Below are positions 1 through 8,899 of a DNA stretch of 64,000 nucleotides, piece by piece; positions within the stretch are counted from its first letter, which is position 1, and each line of letters opens with the position of its first letter. This DNA is from Paenibacillus sp. BJ-4 (GTDB lineage Bacteria > Bacillota > Bacilli > Paenibacillales > Paenibacillaceae), in the NCBI RefSeq assembly GCF_020404765.1, contig NZ_JAIVEM010000038.1, forward strand, positions 1 to 64,000. Direction: 5' to 3'. The translations under genes were made by a program, and so were the position numbers. The notes under the pieces are model-generated. The model had not been told where the DNA came from. It saw only the letters and a program-made list of their open reading frames with translations, and made no database searches.

Positions 1-66
1 CAACGATTTCAGGCCAAACTCAAACAGCGCGCGCCGATTGAGTACCGGCACGCGCTGGCTGCTTAG
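1..66 (+). CDS. IS3-family transposase OrfB, C-terminal end (partial)
   Basis: Frame 1 is open from the window edge to a TAG stop and encodes 21 residues ending FQAKLKQRAPIEYRHALAA. This resembles the end of IS3/IS150-group OrfB transposases, where a conserved Q-x-K-L-x(4)-P-x-E-Y-R segment is the last part of the integrase-core protein. The catalytic DDE residues and the rest of the element lie outside the window. An inverted-repeat-like end follows directly. The call rests on a short tail motif only. Confidence 0.7.
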   Translation, partial: QRFQAKLKQRAPIEYRHALAA

Positions 67-103
67 CCTTTTTTCACTTGTCTACTTGACAGGGGTATGA
101 CCA
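1..103 (+). mobile_element. 3' end of an IS3-type insertion sequence
   Basis: After the transposase stop, bases 73-103 read TCACTTGTCTACTTGACAGG and then GGGTATGACCA. This resembles the terminal inverted repeat of IS3-family elements, which often contain a TGTCTACTTGACAGGG core and end in CA. The exact end near 103 is inferred. The other end is outside the window, so neither element length nor target duplication can be checked. Confidence 0.55.
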
Positions 104-140
104 AACAAGAAGGCAGCCTTTTAGTCCGGGATTCAATATA

Positions 141-1319
141 TTACTTGTACGTTACTCCACTCGTGTAGCGATTGGTTGCATTCCAGAGCAAATATTCATC
201 CACCTTCATATCCTTAAGCGCTCGAATTTGATCCTCGACTTGGATTTTCCCATACTTGGCATAATGGCCACTGCCCAACCAGCTTGCGGTAAAATCCTGA
301 ATCCACGGACGAATAATCGGCTTTAGCTTGCCTGTTGGATCAAGCTTTTTATGTGTATCGACCATGGAGCCTTTTATCGTCTGGTAAGGATTTTTATCCG
401 GGTCCTTGACACCAAACCAGCCTGTTGTGTAATGGCTTGGATAGACCATCGGCGAAATGACATCTACGTTTTCAGAGATTTTAGTAAAATTCTGTCCGAT
501 TCCCTCAGCAGCAGGAACGGATGCGGCATATCCGAAAATATCTACCGATACCCGCACACCCAATGGAGCAAGCTGTTTGCGGGCATATTGCACGAACTCA
601 GCTACGGCATCCGAGCGTGATTGTTCCGATTTGGTATATTTCAGCTTATCTGCTCTTTTCTCAAAGCCTTCAGGAAAACGTACATAGTCAAACTGAATTT
701 CCTTAAAACCGAGCTGCGCTGCTTCTTTGGCAATGGCGATATTATAATCCCATACCTCCTTGTTATAAGGATTGACGAAACCGTCTCCCTTGCCGTTTTT
801 CCAAACCGACCCGTCAGGATTGCGGAACGACATTTCGGGATTTTTGTTAGCTAGCACGGTATCTTTAAATACCACGATCCGGGCGATTGGATAAACCTTA
901 TGCTGTTTCAAACGATCCATCAGACCGGCAATATCGCGAATAAATTTTTGGGGCTTGCCCAATTTTAGCAGCTCAGGGTTGGTCGTTGGATAAGTTATGT
1001 AACCTGCATCATCTTTAATGTCAATGACCATTGCATTGAGCTCCGTTTTGTCGATTAAATCCAGCAGCTGATTCATACGCGAACCGCCTGCACTGTAAGC
1101 CGTCACATAGATGCCTTTGATGGCTGGGGTGGTCGGCTGCGGGTCTAATTTGACCGGAGGATTGGATGCATCTACCTTCATGCTATTATGCTGGGCCTGC
1201 ATCATGGCGCTGCCAAGCGTTGTTGCTACCGTGTCTTTGACACTTGGTATATTGGCTGTTTGGTCCCCATTACCACTCATCCCCATGGCGATTAACATAA
1301 TTGCCCAAATCATATTCAT
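141..1319 (-). CDS. putative secreted glycoside hydrolase (DUF4015-type TIM barrel)
   Basis: The 392-residue protein begins with a short hydrophobic stretch (MIWAIMLIAMGMSG) that could act as a signal peptide or anchor, followed by a low-complexity linker to about residue 65. The rest matches the putative glycosyl hydrolase family DUF4015: GIYVTAYSAGG, then MVIDIKDDAGYITYPT, ARIVVFKD, a QFDYVRFPEGF strand and VDVISPMVYPSHY. Substrate is unknown; acidic residues in the DIKDD and FDYVRFPE segments are the likely active-site candidates. The start is supported by a GGGAGAGAACGGGG ribosome site directly upstream. It is transcribed towards the IS remnant. Confidence 0.8.
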   Translation of the reverse strand: MNMIWAIMLIAMGMSGNGDQTANIPSVKDTVATTLGSAMMQAQHNSMKVDASNPPVKLDPQPTTPAIKGIYVTAYSAGGSRMNQLLDLIDKTELNAMVIDIKDDAGYITYPTTNPELLKLGKPQKFIRDIAGLMDRLKQHKVYPIARIVVFKDTVLANKNPEMSFRNPDGSVWKNGKGDGFVNPYNKEVWDYNIAIAKEAAQLGFKEIQFDYVRFPEGFEKRADKLKYTKSEQSRSDAVAEFVQYARKQLAPLGVRVSVDIFGYAASVPAAEGIGQNFTKISENVDVISPMVYPSHYTTGWFGVKDPDKNPYQTIKGSMVDTHKKLDPTGKLKPIIRPWIQDFTASWLGSGHYAKYGKIQVEDQIRALKDMKVDEYLLWNATNRYTSGVTYK

Positions 1320-1386
1320 TTCCCCGTTCTCTCCCTTATGTCTGTCGCTTACCTGATTATACGTAAAGTTATGTATCCAAAAAACA

Positions 1387-1411
1387 ACACCTTTGTAACC
1401 AAAGCTGGTGT
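1387..1411. repeat. short imperfect inverted repeat upstream of the DUF4015 gene
   Basis: ACACC and GGTGT arms flank a TTTG...CAAA core in the leader or promoter region of the minus-strand glycoside hydrolase gene. It could be an operator or a small hairpin. No known consensus was matched. Confidence 0.3.
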
Positions 1412-1490
1412 AGCAATCGAAGTCATCAGGTACAGTCTTACATGATTAACCCAACGATCGTTCGATGAATCCATATCATTGCATAAATAA

Positions 1491-1534
1491 TGCCGCTCTC
1501 TTCACGGCTGTAGATACAACCGGAAGAAGCGGCA
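1491..1534 (-). terminator. possible terminator of the small unknown gene
   Basis: TGCCGCT and AGCGGCA arms, with an additional CTTC/GAAG pairing, form a hairpin just downstream of the 62-residue minus-strand gene. On the minus strand it is followed by an AT-rich stretch (ATTATTTATGC) rather than a clean T run. Confidence 0.4.
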
Positions 1535-1549
1535 CTGGGTAAAGCGGAT

Positions 1550-1738
1550 TTATTGAAGATAATTATCGTTCTGGTGCTCACAAATACTGTACTGAATAAT
1601 TTCTAGCGCATCCGTTGGCTTGAGTATGGACATCCCGTCCCGAAGAACAATCATCGAGTTCAGCTCATTCTTTTTGAGAGAAGGGAGCATTTCTGGATAC
1701 CATCTTAAGACGATGTCGGACAGTTTTACCGTTTCCAT
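1550..1738 (-). CDS. small conserved-looking protein of unknown function
   Basis: A 62-residue protein starting METVKLSDIVLRWYPEMLPS and ending in NDNYLQ. I do not recognise the family. The ATG at 1738 is preceded by AAAGGGTGAT at about 12 bases. A GTG at 1753 is an alternative start that would add five residues. The product has no membrane segment or Cys motif and is mildly acidic. A hairpin follows the stop, which supports a stand-alone small gene. Confidence 0.5.
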   Translation of the reverse strand: METVKLSDIVLRWYPEMLPSLKKNELNSMIVLRDGMSILKPTDALEIIQYSICEHQNDNYLQ

Positions 1739-1910
1739 TTCCACAAAAATCACCCTTTCCTGCTCGGAATCATTCCAAAAGAATCATTCATTACGAATCG
1801 GAAAAGCAAAGTGCCTGTGAAATAGCAGGTAAAGCGGTCTTTTAAAGACTATGGGAACAGCGCACGTATAGTGTACCACAGAAACTGTATTTTGACACTC
1901 GGGTACATGC

Positions 1911-2732
1911 TTATCTTCGGCGGAAGGAACCCATTACTCCAACGGTTTCCACAATATTAACAAAAGCGGACGGGTCCACTTCCTTAATGATACGCTTTAA
2001 TTCAACCAGCTCATAGCGTGTCGTAACTGTCATTAGCATATCCTTTTCCTTATGTGAGAAGGCACCTTCAATTTTGATTTTGCTGACACCGCGTGGCGTG
2101 GCCAACATCCGGTTCAACAGTTTTTCCGTGTGCTCTGTAATGATGTAGACGGTGATTTTTGTATGGCTTACATAAATTTGATCCAATACTTTACCTGTCA
2201 CGAAAATGGACAGCATTGACGCCAGTGCAATATTCCAATCTCCGTTCAAATATCCTGCCGCGAGAATGACCAGCCCATTCAACCCGACAAGTACAGTTCC
2301 TACGGGAAAGTCACGATAACGGGTAACAATGGAGCCGATAATGTCAAAACCGCCGGTAGACCCCCCTACCCGGAAGGAAATCCCTGCTCCAACGCCGATC
2401 AGTACCCCACCAAAGACGGAGGCCAGCAGTGGATCCGATACAACAGATTTCACCGGAATCCAGGTTAAAACCCACGTTGTAACAACAACGGATAAAATGC
2501 TCAGGCTAATAAATCGCTTGCCCAGGATAAACCAGCCTGCAATAAGCATCGGGATATTGATGACAAAATACATTGTGCTTATATTGAATTTTGTGAAATA
2601 GCCAATTAGCATGGAAAGCCCGGCTACTCCCCCGCTCAGCAGGTGGTGGGGCACGAGAAACAGATTAAAACCGCATGCTATGGCAGCGGCTCCAAGGATG
2701 ACAACGAAGCAGTTTAACACTATTTTTAACAA
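1911..2732 (-). CDS. yitT: YitT-family membrane protein (DUF161/DUF2179)
   Basis: The 273-residue protein has about five to six hydrophobic segments in its first 190 residues, including the glycine-rich FRVGGSTGGFDIIGSIV segment typical of the YitT/DUF161 family. The soluble C-terminal DUF2179 domain (about 195-270, ITEHTEKLLNRMLATPRGVSKI onward) is also typical. YitT proteins are widespread in Firmicutes, sit in the cytoplasmic membrane, and have no proven function. The start is TTG, chosen because GAGGTGAAA lies about nine bases upstream. The length is normal for the family. Confidence 0.88.
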   Translation of the reverse strand: MLKIVLNCFVVILGAAAIACGFNLFLVPHHLLSGGVAGLSMLIGYFTKFNISTMYFVINIPMLIAGWFILGKRFISLSILSVVVTTWVLTWIPVKSVVSDPLLASVFGGVLIGVGAGISFRVGGSTGGFDIIGSIVTRYRDFPVGTVLVGLNGLVILAAGYLNGDWNIALASMLSIFVTGKVLDQIYVSHTKITVYIITEHTEKLLNRMLATPRGVSKIKIEGAFSHKEKDMLMTVTTRYELVELKRIIKEVDPSAFVNIVETVGVMGSFRRR

Positions 2733-2794
2733 CTTTTTTTCACCTCATTTAAATTATGCGGGAAGCAACTTGCTGGTATTCATGAATTGTTCTG

Positions 2795-2803
2795 TGCTAT
2801 AAT
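2795..2803 (+). promoter_or_regulatory. extended -10 promoter of the DEAD-box helicase
   Basis: TGC followed by TATAAT (2798-2803) forms a perfect extended -10 element. No good -35 hexamer lies at 17 bases, which is common with extended -10 promoters. It would give an untranslated leader of about 245 bases before the helicase. Confidence 0.55.
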
Positions 2804-2809
2804 GCGATG

Positions 2810-3056
2810 TGGATATTCTTGAGTAGGGACCTATGTCCAGAGAAACACTTAAAATTTAAACTGTTTTAAAAAGGGTAAATTCGTTTAAGATGTATCGGAT
2901 AGGGTTCCCCTGATTTATTACAGAAGTTTGCAGTTTTAAGCCCAAATAAACTTACTGTATTGGGGAAAACTTATACAATAATATCGCTACTTAAGAATAC
3001 AGACAACATTGTGGATTGTCCACCACATCCACCATTATGAAGGAGTATGAATAAAT
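2810..3056 (+). other. long untranslated leader of the helicase gene
   Basis: No gene is visible here. The AT-rich leader ends with a small hairpin (GTGGAT 3011-3016 with ATCCAC 3027-3032) just before the AAGGAG ribosome site at about 3040. Long leaders are common on cold-inducible RNA helicase genes, so folding-dependent control is possible but not shown. Confidence 0.4.
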
Positions 3057-4637
3057 TTGACGACATTTGCAGAATTTGATCTTGAACCGAAGGTAATTCA
3101 GGCGATTACGGAGTTGGGCTTTGAAGAAGCCACACCAATTCAATCCCAATCCATCCCAATTGCACTGCAAGGCAAAGACATGATTGGCCAAGCCCAAACA
3201 GGTACCGGTAAAACCGCAGCCTTTGGTATTCCGCTGATCAACAAAATTTCTAGAAACGATGAAAAAATTAGAGCTCTGATTATGGCGCCAACACGCGAGC
3301 TTGCTATTCAGGTAGCTGAAGAAATCGAAAAACTGTCCCGCTTTAAAGGTCTTCGCACTTTGCCAATCTATGGTGGCCAAGATATCGTGCGCCAGATTCG
3401 CGCATTGAAAAAGAAACCTCAAATTATTATTGGTACACCAGGTCGCCTGCTCGATCATATTAACCGCAAAACTATCAAGCTGGAAGACGTAAACACAGTT
3501 GTTTTGGATGAAGCGGATGAAATGTTGGATATGGGCTTCATGGAAGATATCCAATCCATTTTGAAGCAAGTTCCGGACGAGCGTCAAACGATGCTTTTCT
3601 CGGCAACAATGCCTCCTAATATTAAAAGATTGGCTGAGCAATTCCTCAAAGACCCTGAGCATGTTTCAGTTATTCCTAAACAAGTTAGCGCTCCACTGAT
3701 TGAACAGGCCTATATTGAAGTTCCTGAACGGCAAAAATTCGAAGCATTGAGTCGTCTGATCGATATGGAGTCCCCAGAACTCGCCATCGTATTCGGTCGC
3801 ACCAAGCGTCGGGTAGACGAGCTGGCTGAAGCTCTGCAAAAACGTGGATATTCTGCAGACGGTTTGCATGGTGACTTATCTCAAAATCAGCGCGATGCTG
3901 TTATGCGTAAATTCCGCGACGGAAGCATTGATGTGCTCGTAGCGACTGATGTAGCTGCTCGTGGTTTGGACGTTTCTGGCGTAACTCACGTTGTGAACTT
4001 TGACCTTCCGCAAGATCCAGAAAGCTATGTTCACCGTATTGGCCGTACTGGACGTGCAGGTAAAGAAGGGGAAGCATGGTCTTTCGTAACGCCTCGTGAA
4101 ATTGATCATTTACATTTCATCGAACGTGTAACCCGTCACCGCATTCCACGTAAGCCGCTTCCAACACTGGCTGAGGCTCTGGAAGGCAAACAACGCATCA
4201 TCGCAGAACGCCTCTTGGAAGCTGTAGAAAAAGGCGAGTTGAACGAGTACAAAGGTTTGGCTATTCAAATGCTGGAGCAATATGATTCTGTACAACTTCT
4301 CTCCGCAGCTCTGAAGCTGATGACTGGTGAGAAGAGAGAAGCATCAATTGAGCTGACTCCTGAAGATCCAATCCGTGCAAAACGTCGTAAACCAGACATT
4401 CGTTCTGGCGGTCGCAAGCCGTCCAACTATAGCGGTCGCAGCAACGGAGGCTATAATTCCAACCGTTCTGGCGGCAGTGGCAGTAAAGGTGGATATGGCG
4501 GTTACAACCGTGGCAAAGAAGGCGGTGGCTACAACCGTGATTCCGGAAGCCGCTACAGCGGAGATCGCAAGCCACGCACGAGCAACAATGGAGAAACACG
4601 TCGTCCTGCAAGACGTGAAGATTCCTCTTCCGAATAA
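3057..4637 (+). CDS. cshA: DEAD-box ATP-dependent RNA helicase (CshA type)
   Basis: The 526-residue protein carries the full DEAD-box helicase core: Q motif ([12 protein letters not shown], about 27-38), Walker [31 protein letters not shown], and the second RecA domain with ARGLDVSGV and [14 protein letters not shown] family-typical dimerisation region follows, then a C-terminal tail (about 440-526) rich in Arg, Gly, Ser and Asn. Such helicases unwind RNA in ribosome assembly and, in Bacillus and Staphylococcus, in the RNA degradosome. The start is TTG with an AAGGAG site 10-11 bases upstream. The gene is monocistronic, with its own promoter and terminator. Confidence 0.93.
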   Translation: MTTFAEFDLEPKVIQAITELGFEEATPIQSQSIPIALQGKDMIGQAQTGTGKTAAFGIPLINKISRNDEKIRALIMAPTRELAIQVAEEIEKLSRFKGLRTLPIYGGQDIVRQIRALKKKPQIIIGTPGRLLDHINRKTIKLEDVNTVVLDEADEMLDMGFMEDIQSILKQVPDERQTMLFSATMPPNIKRLAEQFLKDPEHVSVIPKQVSAPLIEQAYIEVPERQKFEALSRLIDMESPELAIVFGRTKRRVDELAEALQKRGYSADGLHGDLSQNQRDAVMRKFRDGSIDVLVATDVAARGLDVSGVTHVVNFDLPQDPESYVHRIGRTGRAGKEGEAWSFVTPREIDHLHFIERVTRHRIPRKPLPTLAEALEGKQRIIAERLLEAVEKGELNEYKGLAIQMLEQYDSVQLLSAALKLMTGEKREASIELTPEDPIRAKRRKPDIRSGGRKPSNYSGRSNGGYNSNRSGGSGSKGGYGGYNRGKEGGGYNRDSGSRYSGDRKPRTSNNGETRRPARREDSSSE

Positions 4638-4655
4638 GTAATAATATGTTTGAAA

Positions 4656-4687
4656 AGCCGAAGTGAATACCAGCTTCGGCTTTTTTT
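4656..4687 (+). terminator. terminator of the helicase gene
   Basis: AGCCGAAG and CTTCGGCT form an 8-bp stem followed by seven T residues. Confidence 0.88.
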
Positions 4688-4863
4688 ATTATGTGATAGT
4701 ACATACTTAACAATTTTGTAGGAACCTGCTTTGACGAACTACCTGTTGATTTCACTGGCGCATTGGGGATGAAATACGTTATGATATAGTCAACAGCCGG
4801 AATTTACAGGCATAGCAACATGGGTCTTGGAACTGTCAAGGCTCGCGGAGGGAGAGACTAGCA

Positions 4864-5625
4864 TTGGAGTTTAAAGGAGCTATGGGTGGTATTTACCGCT
4901 TGACGGAATGGATTACCCGACTGGCAGCTACCAATTTATTATGGGTGTTATGTTCGTCGCCTTTTATGTTCTGCCTCATACTCAAACTACTTGTTATGAA
5001 TCAGAATTTGGCTAATGAATCTTTACAAATGAACTGGGCGATGGCTATTTTGGCACCGCTTACCTTATTCCCGGCTACATCGGCTATGTTTACCGTTGTT
5101 CGCAAATGGGTGATGGGTGACACAGATACTGGTGTGTTTCGTACTTTCTTTAAAGGATACAAGGAAAACTATAAGCAGAGCCTGATCGGGGGCATTTTTT
5201 ACACGTTACTGTTTGTTATCATGTATGTGGATTATACCGTATATATGACACAGCTTAGCAACCTGCAAATTGTGGGCGTTATCATGCTTATTCTTATCAT
5301 TATTTTGCTCGTGTCTATGTTTAACTTCTTTTCGATGGTAGCTCATTACCATATGTCTATCGGACAAATTATGAAAAATGCGATTTTACTGACGCTGATT
5401 CGACCATTCCGTGTATTTTCCACCATGCTCGGCAGCGCTGTTGTTATATTTATCGGGGTCAAATATCCCGTGCTTTTCTTATTCTTTATCGGCAGTATTG
5501 TTGCCTGGTTCGCTTTCTTTAATTTTTACGGAACATTCCTCAAAATGCAGGATCAAATGGAAAAGATGAAGCAAAAGGATGAGGAACAGGAAAGCGTTGA
5601 AGACAAGAAAAGTGATAACCTCTAA
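4864..5625 (+). CDS. YesL-like membrane protein (DUF624)
   Basis: The 253-residue protein has about five hydrophobic segments and a charged, Glu/Lys-rich C-terminal tail (MEKMKQKDEEQESVEDKKSD). The pattern MGGIYRLTEWITRLAATNLLWVLCSSP at the N-terminus is typical of the DUF624/YesL family. These proteins are often found near sugar-uptake genes, but none is adjacent here. The start is TTG, preceded by GGAGGGAGAG. The function of the family is unknown. Confidence 0.8.
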   Translation: MEFKGAMGGIYRLTEWITRLAATNLLWVLCSSPFMFCLILKLLVMNQNLANESLQMNWAMAILAPLTLFPATSAMFTVVRKWVMGDTDTGVFRTFFKGYKENYKQSLIGGIFYTLLFVIMYVDYTVYMTQLSNLQIVGVIMLILIIILLVSMFNFFSMVAHYHMSIGQIMKNAILLTLIRPFRVFSTMLGSAVVIFIGVKYPVLFLFFIGSIVAWFAFFNFYGTFLKMQDQMEKMKQKDEEQESVEDKKSDNL

Positions 5626-5649
5626 AAATAAAACATATTTCTCCTAGCA

Positions 5650-5678
5650 TTTACTTTCTGAGTGAGAAGCGCTATAAT
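5650..5678 (+). promoter_or_regulatory. sigma-A promoter for the 6S-like RNA
   Basis: TTTACT (5650-5655) and a perfect TATAAT (5673-5678) are separated by 17 bases. This places a transcription start near 5685, exactly where the 6S-like 5' end begins. Confidence 0.7.
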
Positions 5679-5684
5679 AAGGTC

Positions 5685-5935
5685 ACATCCTGCGATGCGC
5701 GTTACGGCCATTTGTTGTTTTGAACCAATGACAATGTCTAGGGAGATCTATACGAATGAATAGCTGAAAAGCCCTGTCAATTTCTGACAAGGGGACTTCA
5801 AAAGTTTGTTCTGCGGTCACCCACCTGCTAAAGCAGGTTCAGAAGACGCTATGGTCGGACGGCATCGGCGGGTACTCCATAACGTAATGAACACACTCTG
5901 GTACTGCTTCGTGCAGAAACAGGGTGTTTTTTGTA
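5685..5935 (+). ncRNA. ssrS: probable 6S RNA
   Basis: A non-coding stretch of about 250 bases lies between a good promoter and a T run. The 5' end (ATCCTGCGATG) and the 3' end (GCAGAAACAGGGTG followed by TTTTTT) can pair through CCTG/CAGG and CAC/GTG. An internal CCCTGT...TTTCTG segment can also pair with CAGAAACAGGG. The central part contains CACCTGCTAAAGCAGGTTCA and GCTATGGTCGGACGG, which I recall as features of the central region of Firmicute 6S RNAs. 6S RNA binds sigma-A RNA polymerase by mimicking an open promoter. The length is above the usual 180-200, so the 5' boundary is the least certain part. SRP, RNase P and tmRNA signatures are absent. Confidence 0.6.
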
Positions 5936-6094
5936 TGCAACAATGTTAAACTAAGACATGAGGTACTAAGGTCGCATACCACAGGTATGATCGGGCAGAC
6001 TTTTGGTTGTTTATCGTATTTTATAAAGCGCTTGCAGCAAAAGAAGACCGATGTACCATATGATGGCAACGATTATCGTGAAGGAGGAAATGTC

Positions 6095-6487
6095 TTGTCG
6101 TTGAAGAGGACTCTGGTAGGGATTGTGCGCAGCCAAGAAAGTACAAGCGACCGGGTCAAGGACCCCCATATGAAGACACGCTATTATAACTTATCGAGAG
6201 ACAAGGCTTGGGAAGAAGTGACATCTATCTTAAAAAAGATTCCTGGCTATAAGGTACTCCATGAGGTAGCATCCGTAGGTGAGATTACGTTAGAGAAGCG
6301 AACGGCGTTCGGTAGAACCGTCGATATTACTGTTTCTATATTATCTGTTTCGCCAGTTCGGAGTGCGGTGGATATTTATTCCGCGTCACGTGGATCGCTG
6401 GGGGACTTAGGCGCAAATTATCGCATTATTTTACAGCTGTTCGCTATGATTGACAAGAAGCTGTCCGCTTATAAGGTCGTACAGTGA
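6095..6487 (+). CDS. DUF1499-family protein
   Basis: The 130-residue protein contains TRYYNLSRDKAWEEVTSILKK, an EVASVGEITLEKRT strand and AVDIYSASRGSLGDLGANY near the end, the pattern of the DUF1499 family of small alpha/beta proteins of unknown function. The open frame extends upstream through the 6S-like RNA, but the TTG at 6095 is preferred because AAGGAGG ends eight bases before it. There is no signal peptide. A bidirectional terminator separates it from tpx. Confidence 0.72.
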   Translation: MSLKRTLVGIVRSQESTSDRVKDPHMKTRYYNLSRDKAWEEVTSILKKIPGYKVLHEVASVGEITLEKRTAFGRTVDITVSILSVSPVRSAVDIYSASRGSLGDLGANYRIILQLFAMIDKKLSAYKVVQ

Positions 6488-6525
6488 TTGTAGACACGTG
6501 AGCAGTGGTGAAACAGACTCATGTC

Positions 6526-6563
6526 AAAAAAAGCGAGGAAGGCAACCCTTCACTCGCTTTTTT
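6526..6563. terminator. bidirectional terminator between the DUF1499 gene and tpx
   Basis: An A7-GCGAG arm and a CTCGC-T6 arm pair around a 15-base loop, serving the two convergent genes. Confidence 0.85.
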
Positions 6564-6579
6564 AATATTTAATCTTGAT

Positions 6580-7098
6580 TTAAACGAGTTTTTTCACCGC
6601 TGCAATCGCTTGATCATAGTCAGGATGCTCGGACATTTCGCTCAAGTATTCCACATAAGTGATCTTGTCATTTTGATCAATAACAAAAATAGCCCGATGA
6701 TCCAAATGGAATTCCTTGATGAACACGCCATAAGCTTCACCGAAGGAGTGATCCTTGTAGTCGGACAATGTCAATACGCGGTCAATGCCCGCAGCTCCAC
6801 ACCAACGGGCTTGAGCGAACGGAAGGTCCACGCTGACAGTCAGTACTACGACCTGATCTCCAAGAGAATCCGCTTCTTGGTTAAAACGTCGAGTCTGTGC
6901 ATCACACACGCCTGTATCCAAAGAAGGAACAACACTGATCAGTTTGACTTTGCCTGCAAAGTCTTGAAGCGTAGCTGCTTCCAACAGGTTCTTTTGTAAT
7001 TTGAAATCAGGTGCCTGATCTCCAATTTTCAATTCAGGACCTAAGAGAGTCAAAGGATTGCCTTTAAAAGTAGCAGCTCCTGTACGTTCTTGTGGCAT
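6580..7098 (-). CDS. tpx: thiol peroxidase (atypical 2-Cys peroxiredoxin)
   Basis: The 172-residue protein is full length for Tpx. It has the peroxidatic cysteine in [16 protein letters not shown] (Cys65) and the resolving cysteine in ARWCGAAG (Cys100), the spacing expected of Tpx enzymes. It reduces hydrogen and organic peroxides in the cytoplasm using thioredoxin. The ATG start follows AAGGAGG. It appears monocistronic, convergent with the DUF1499 gene and divergent from the rhomboid gene. Confidence 0.95.
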   Translation of the reverse strand: MPQERTGAATFKGNPLTLLGPELKIGDQAPDFKLQKNLLEAATLQDFAGKVKLISVVPSLDTGVCDAQTRRFNQEADSLGDQVVVLTVSVDLPFAQARWCGAAGIDRVLTLSDYKDHSFGEAYGVFIKEFHLDHRAIFVIDQNDKITYVEYLSEMSEHPDYDQAIAAVKKLV

Positions 7099-7218
7099 AT
7101 GTAATAGCCTCCTTGGTTTTTAGCATTGGTTATCGTTGCTGAAATCTATTATAATCTTTTATAAAAGATATTGTCCAATTTGAATAAGGTGGAGACACCC
7201 CATGAAGGAAGGATTGCC

Positions 7219-7842
7219 TTGATTTTTTTACGTTATGAGAACTGGAAAAGCTATTTGCGTTTTTACCCGGTAACCTGTCTGATTTTGCTCATCAATATTG
7301 TAATGTTTATTGTGCTCACCGTACAGGGTGGATCGCAGAATAGCTTAACGCTGATCCGGTATGGCGCCCTGATTAATGAGGCACCTTTCACTGACCAGCT
7401 ATGGCGTTATGTGTCAGCCATGTTTTTGCACGCGGGATTCGATCATCTTTTATTTAATTCCTTTGCGATCCTCGTTTTTGCTCCACCGCTGGAGCGCTTG
7501 CTGGGCTCCTTTCGCTATGTGCTGTTGTATCTGCTTACAGGTATTGTAGGGAACGTGATGTCCATCGCACATTACAACATGGCAGCGGAAACGACGATCT
7601 CTGTAGGAGCCTCAGGAGCGATATATGGGATTTATGGTGCATTTCTGTACGTTGCTCTGTTTCAACGGTCGCTTATGGATGACGCTTCACGCAAAACACT
7701 GTACACGCTGCTTGGGTTTGGTATCCTGTTTTCTTTCGCTGTGGCGAACATTAACTGGACCGCTCACTTTGGCGGCTTGCTCAGTGGGTTTTTCCTGTAT
7801 GGATTGATGATAAGATTGACTGGCCGACGTAAACGTCACTAA
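7219..7842 (+). CDS. rhomboid-family intramembrane serine protease
   Basis: The protein of about 207 residues (from TTG at 7219) has six to seven membrane helices. It carries the rhomboid hallmarks: catalytic serine in SVGASGAIYGIYG, catalytic histidine in NWTAHFGGLLSGF, and LFNSFAILVFAPPLERL with the helix-2 Asn region. Rhomboids cleave membrane proteins within or near their transmembrane segments. The start is uncertain. TTG at 7171 has no ribosome site, while TTG at 7219 follows GAAGGAAGG by six bases and gives an N-terminus MIFLRYENWK that seems typical for the family. Confidence 0.88.
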   Translation: MIFLRYENWKSYLRFYPVTCLILLINIVMFIVLTVQGGSQNSLTLIRYGALINEAPFTDQLWRYVSAMFLHAGFDHLLFNSFAILVFAPPLERLLGSFRYVLLYLLTGIVGNVMSIAHYNMAAETTISVGASGAIYGIYGAFLYVALFQRSLMDDASRKTLYTLLGFGILFSFAVANINWTAHFGGLLSGFFLYGLMIRLTGRRKRH

Positions 7843-7876
7843 AGACAGCTTTATCGTAAGTAAGCAGGGGAATAAT

Positions 7877-7904
7877 GAGGAAGATGTTCGATAACATCTT
7901 CCTC
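7877..7904. repeat. perfect 12-bp inverted repeat upstream of the LysR gene
   Basis: GAGGAAGATGTT, a CGAT loop, and AACATCTTCCTC form a perfect 28-base hairpin 36 bases before the LysR start. No T run follows on the plus strand, so it is not a clear terminator for the rhomboid gene. It could be an operator, an mRNA hairpin or a weak terminator. Confidence 0.6.
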
Positions 7905-7939
7905 CGGATGTTGAAAAACAGATTGGAGCGAATATTGGA

Positions 7940-8878
7940 GTGGAATTACGACAGTTGCAATACTTCATGAAAGTAGCGCAAAAGGAACATGTTACTCAGG
8001 CAGCCGAGGAGCTACATGTGGCGCAATCTGCGGTTAGTCGGCAAATTCATCAGCTTGAAGAGGAGTTGGGGGTTAACCTTTTTATGCAAAAGGGCCGCAA
8101 TTTGCAGCTTACGCCGGTGGGACAACTATTTTGCAAACGGGTTGAAACGATTATAAAGGACTTGGAACGGGCTGTTTTGGAAGTGCATGAGTTTTTGGAC
8201 CCTGAAAGAGGCGAAATCCGCATCGGTTTTCCACACAGTTTGGGGATTCATCTTATTCCTACGGTGGTGGCTGAATTCCGTAAGCGGTATCCCAATGTTA
8301 AATTCAGATTTAAACAGGGGATGTATCCGAGTTTGATCCGTGATGTGTCAGCAGGTGAAGTGGATTTGGCTTTTGTATCTCCATTTCCAGATCGTCATGA
8401 TCATGTTGAGGGGGACGTGGTATTGACAGAGGAGTTGTTTGCAGTCCTGCCACCTAATCATCCTTTGGCTACAGCCAAGCATATCACGCTTAGCCAGCTT
8501 AAAGGTGAGAAGTTTATCCTGTTCAGAGACGGATATTCGCTGCGTCCGATTGTATGGCAGGCTTGTCTGGAGGCTGGATTTACGCCAGATATCGCTTTTG
8601 AAGGCGAGGAGACGGATACGATTCGCGGATTAGTTGCAGCCGGTATGGGGGTCAGTCTTTTGCCTGAAATGGCATTGTTTCAGACCAACCCGCTTCAGCC
8701 TGCAAGAGTGTCGATTGTTGATCCGGAGGTGACGCGAACCATTGGCTTGATTCATCGCAGAGATGACAAACTTCCGTTGGTTGCCAAATCGTTTCGTACT
8801 TTTTTGTTGGACTATTTTGGTCTTCAGGGCAGTGCCGCTGCTCCGAATGGGAGTATAAAGCAGATTGAACGCAAGTGA
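7940..8878 (+). CDS. LysR-family transcriptional regulator
   Basis: The 312-residue protein has an N-terminal winged helix (MELRQLQYFMKVAQKEHVTQ onward, including AAEELHVAQSAVSRQIHQLE) and a LysR substrate-binding domain (about 90-295, RGEIRIGFPHS and GLVAAGMGVSLLPEMA). The HTH resembles the GltC/AlsR-like branch, but the effector cannot be told from sequence. The start is GTG. No divergent target gene is adjacent, so the regulated genes are unknown. The gene has its own strong terminator. Confidence 0.9.
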   Translation: MELRQLQYFMKVAQKEHVTQAAEELHVAQSAVSRQIHQLEEELGVNLFMQKGRNLQLTPVGQLFCKRVETIIKDLERAVLEVHEFLDPERGEIRIGFPHSLGIHLIPTVVAEFRKRYPNVKFRFKQGMYPSLIRDVSAGEVDLAFVSPFPDRHDHVEGDVVLTEELFAVLPPNHPLATAKHITLSQLKGEKFILFRDGYSLRPIVWQACLEAGFTPDIAFEGEETDTIRGLVAAGMGVSLLPEMALFQTNPLQPARVSIVDPEVTRTIGLIHRRDDKLPLVAKSFRTFLLDYFGLQGSAAAPNGSIKQIERK

Positions 8879-8899
8879 GTACAGCGCATTGGCATAGAT

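Noticed and set aside
1455..1475. CGAACGATCGTTGG-like dyad as a LexA box near 1455-1475
   Set aside because: The spacer GATC does not fit the RNRY centre of the Gram-positive LexA box, and the last bases deviate from GTTCG; no adjacent gene start is at a suitable distance.
2991..3662. 223-codon minus-strand frame opposite the helicase
   Set aside because: It lies antisense within a strongly conserved gene and its product has a shadow composition rich in Cys, Phe and Asn; no ribosome site was found.
5924..6094. The open frame continuing upstream of the DUF1499 gene
   Set aside because: It runs through the 6S-like RNA 3' end, has no ribosome site at its first start, and the family similarity begins after the TTG at 6095.
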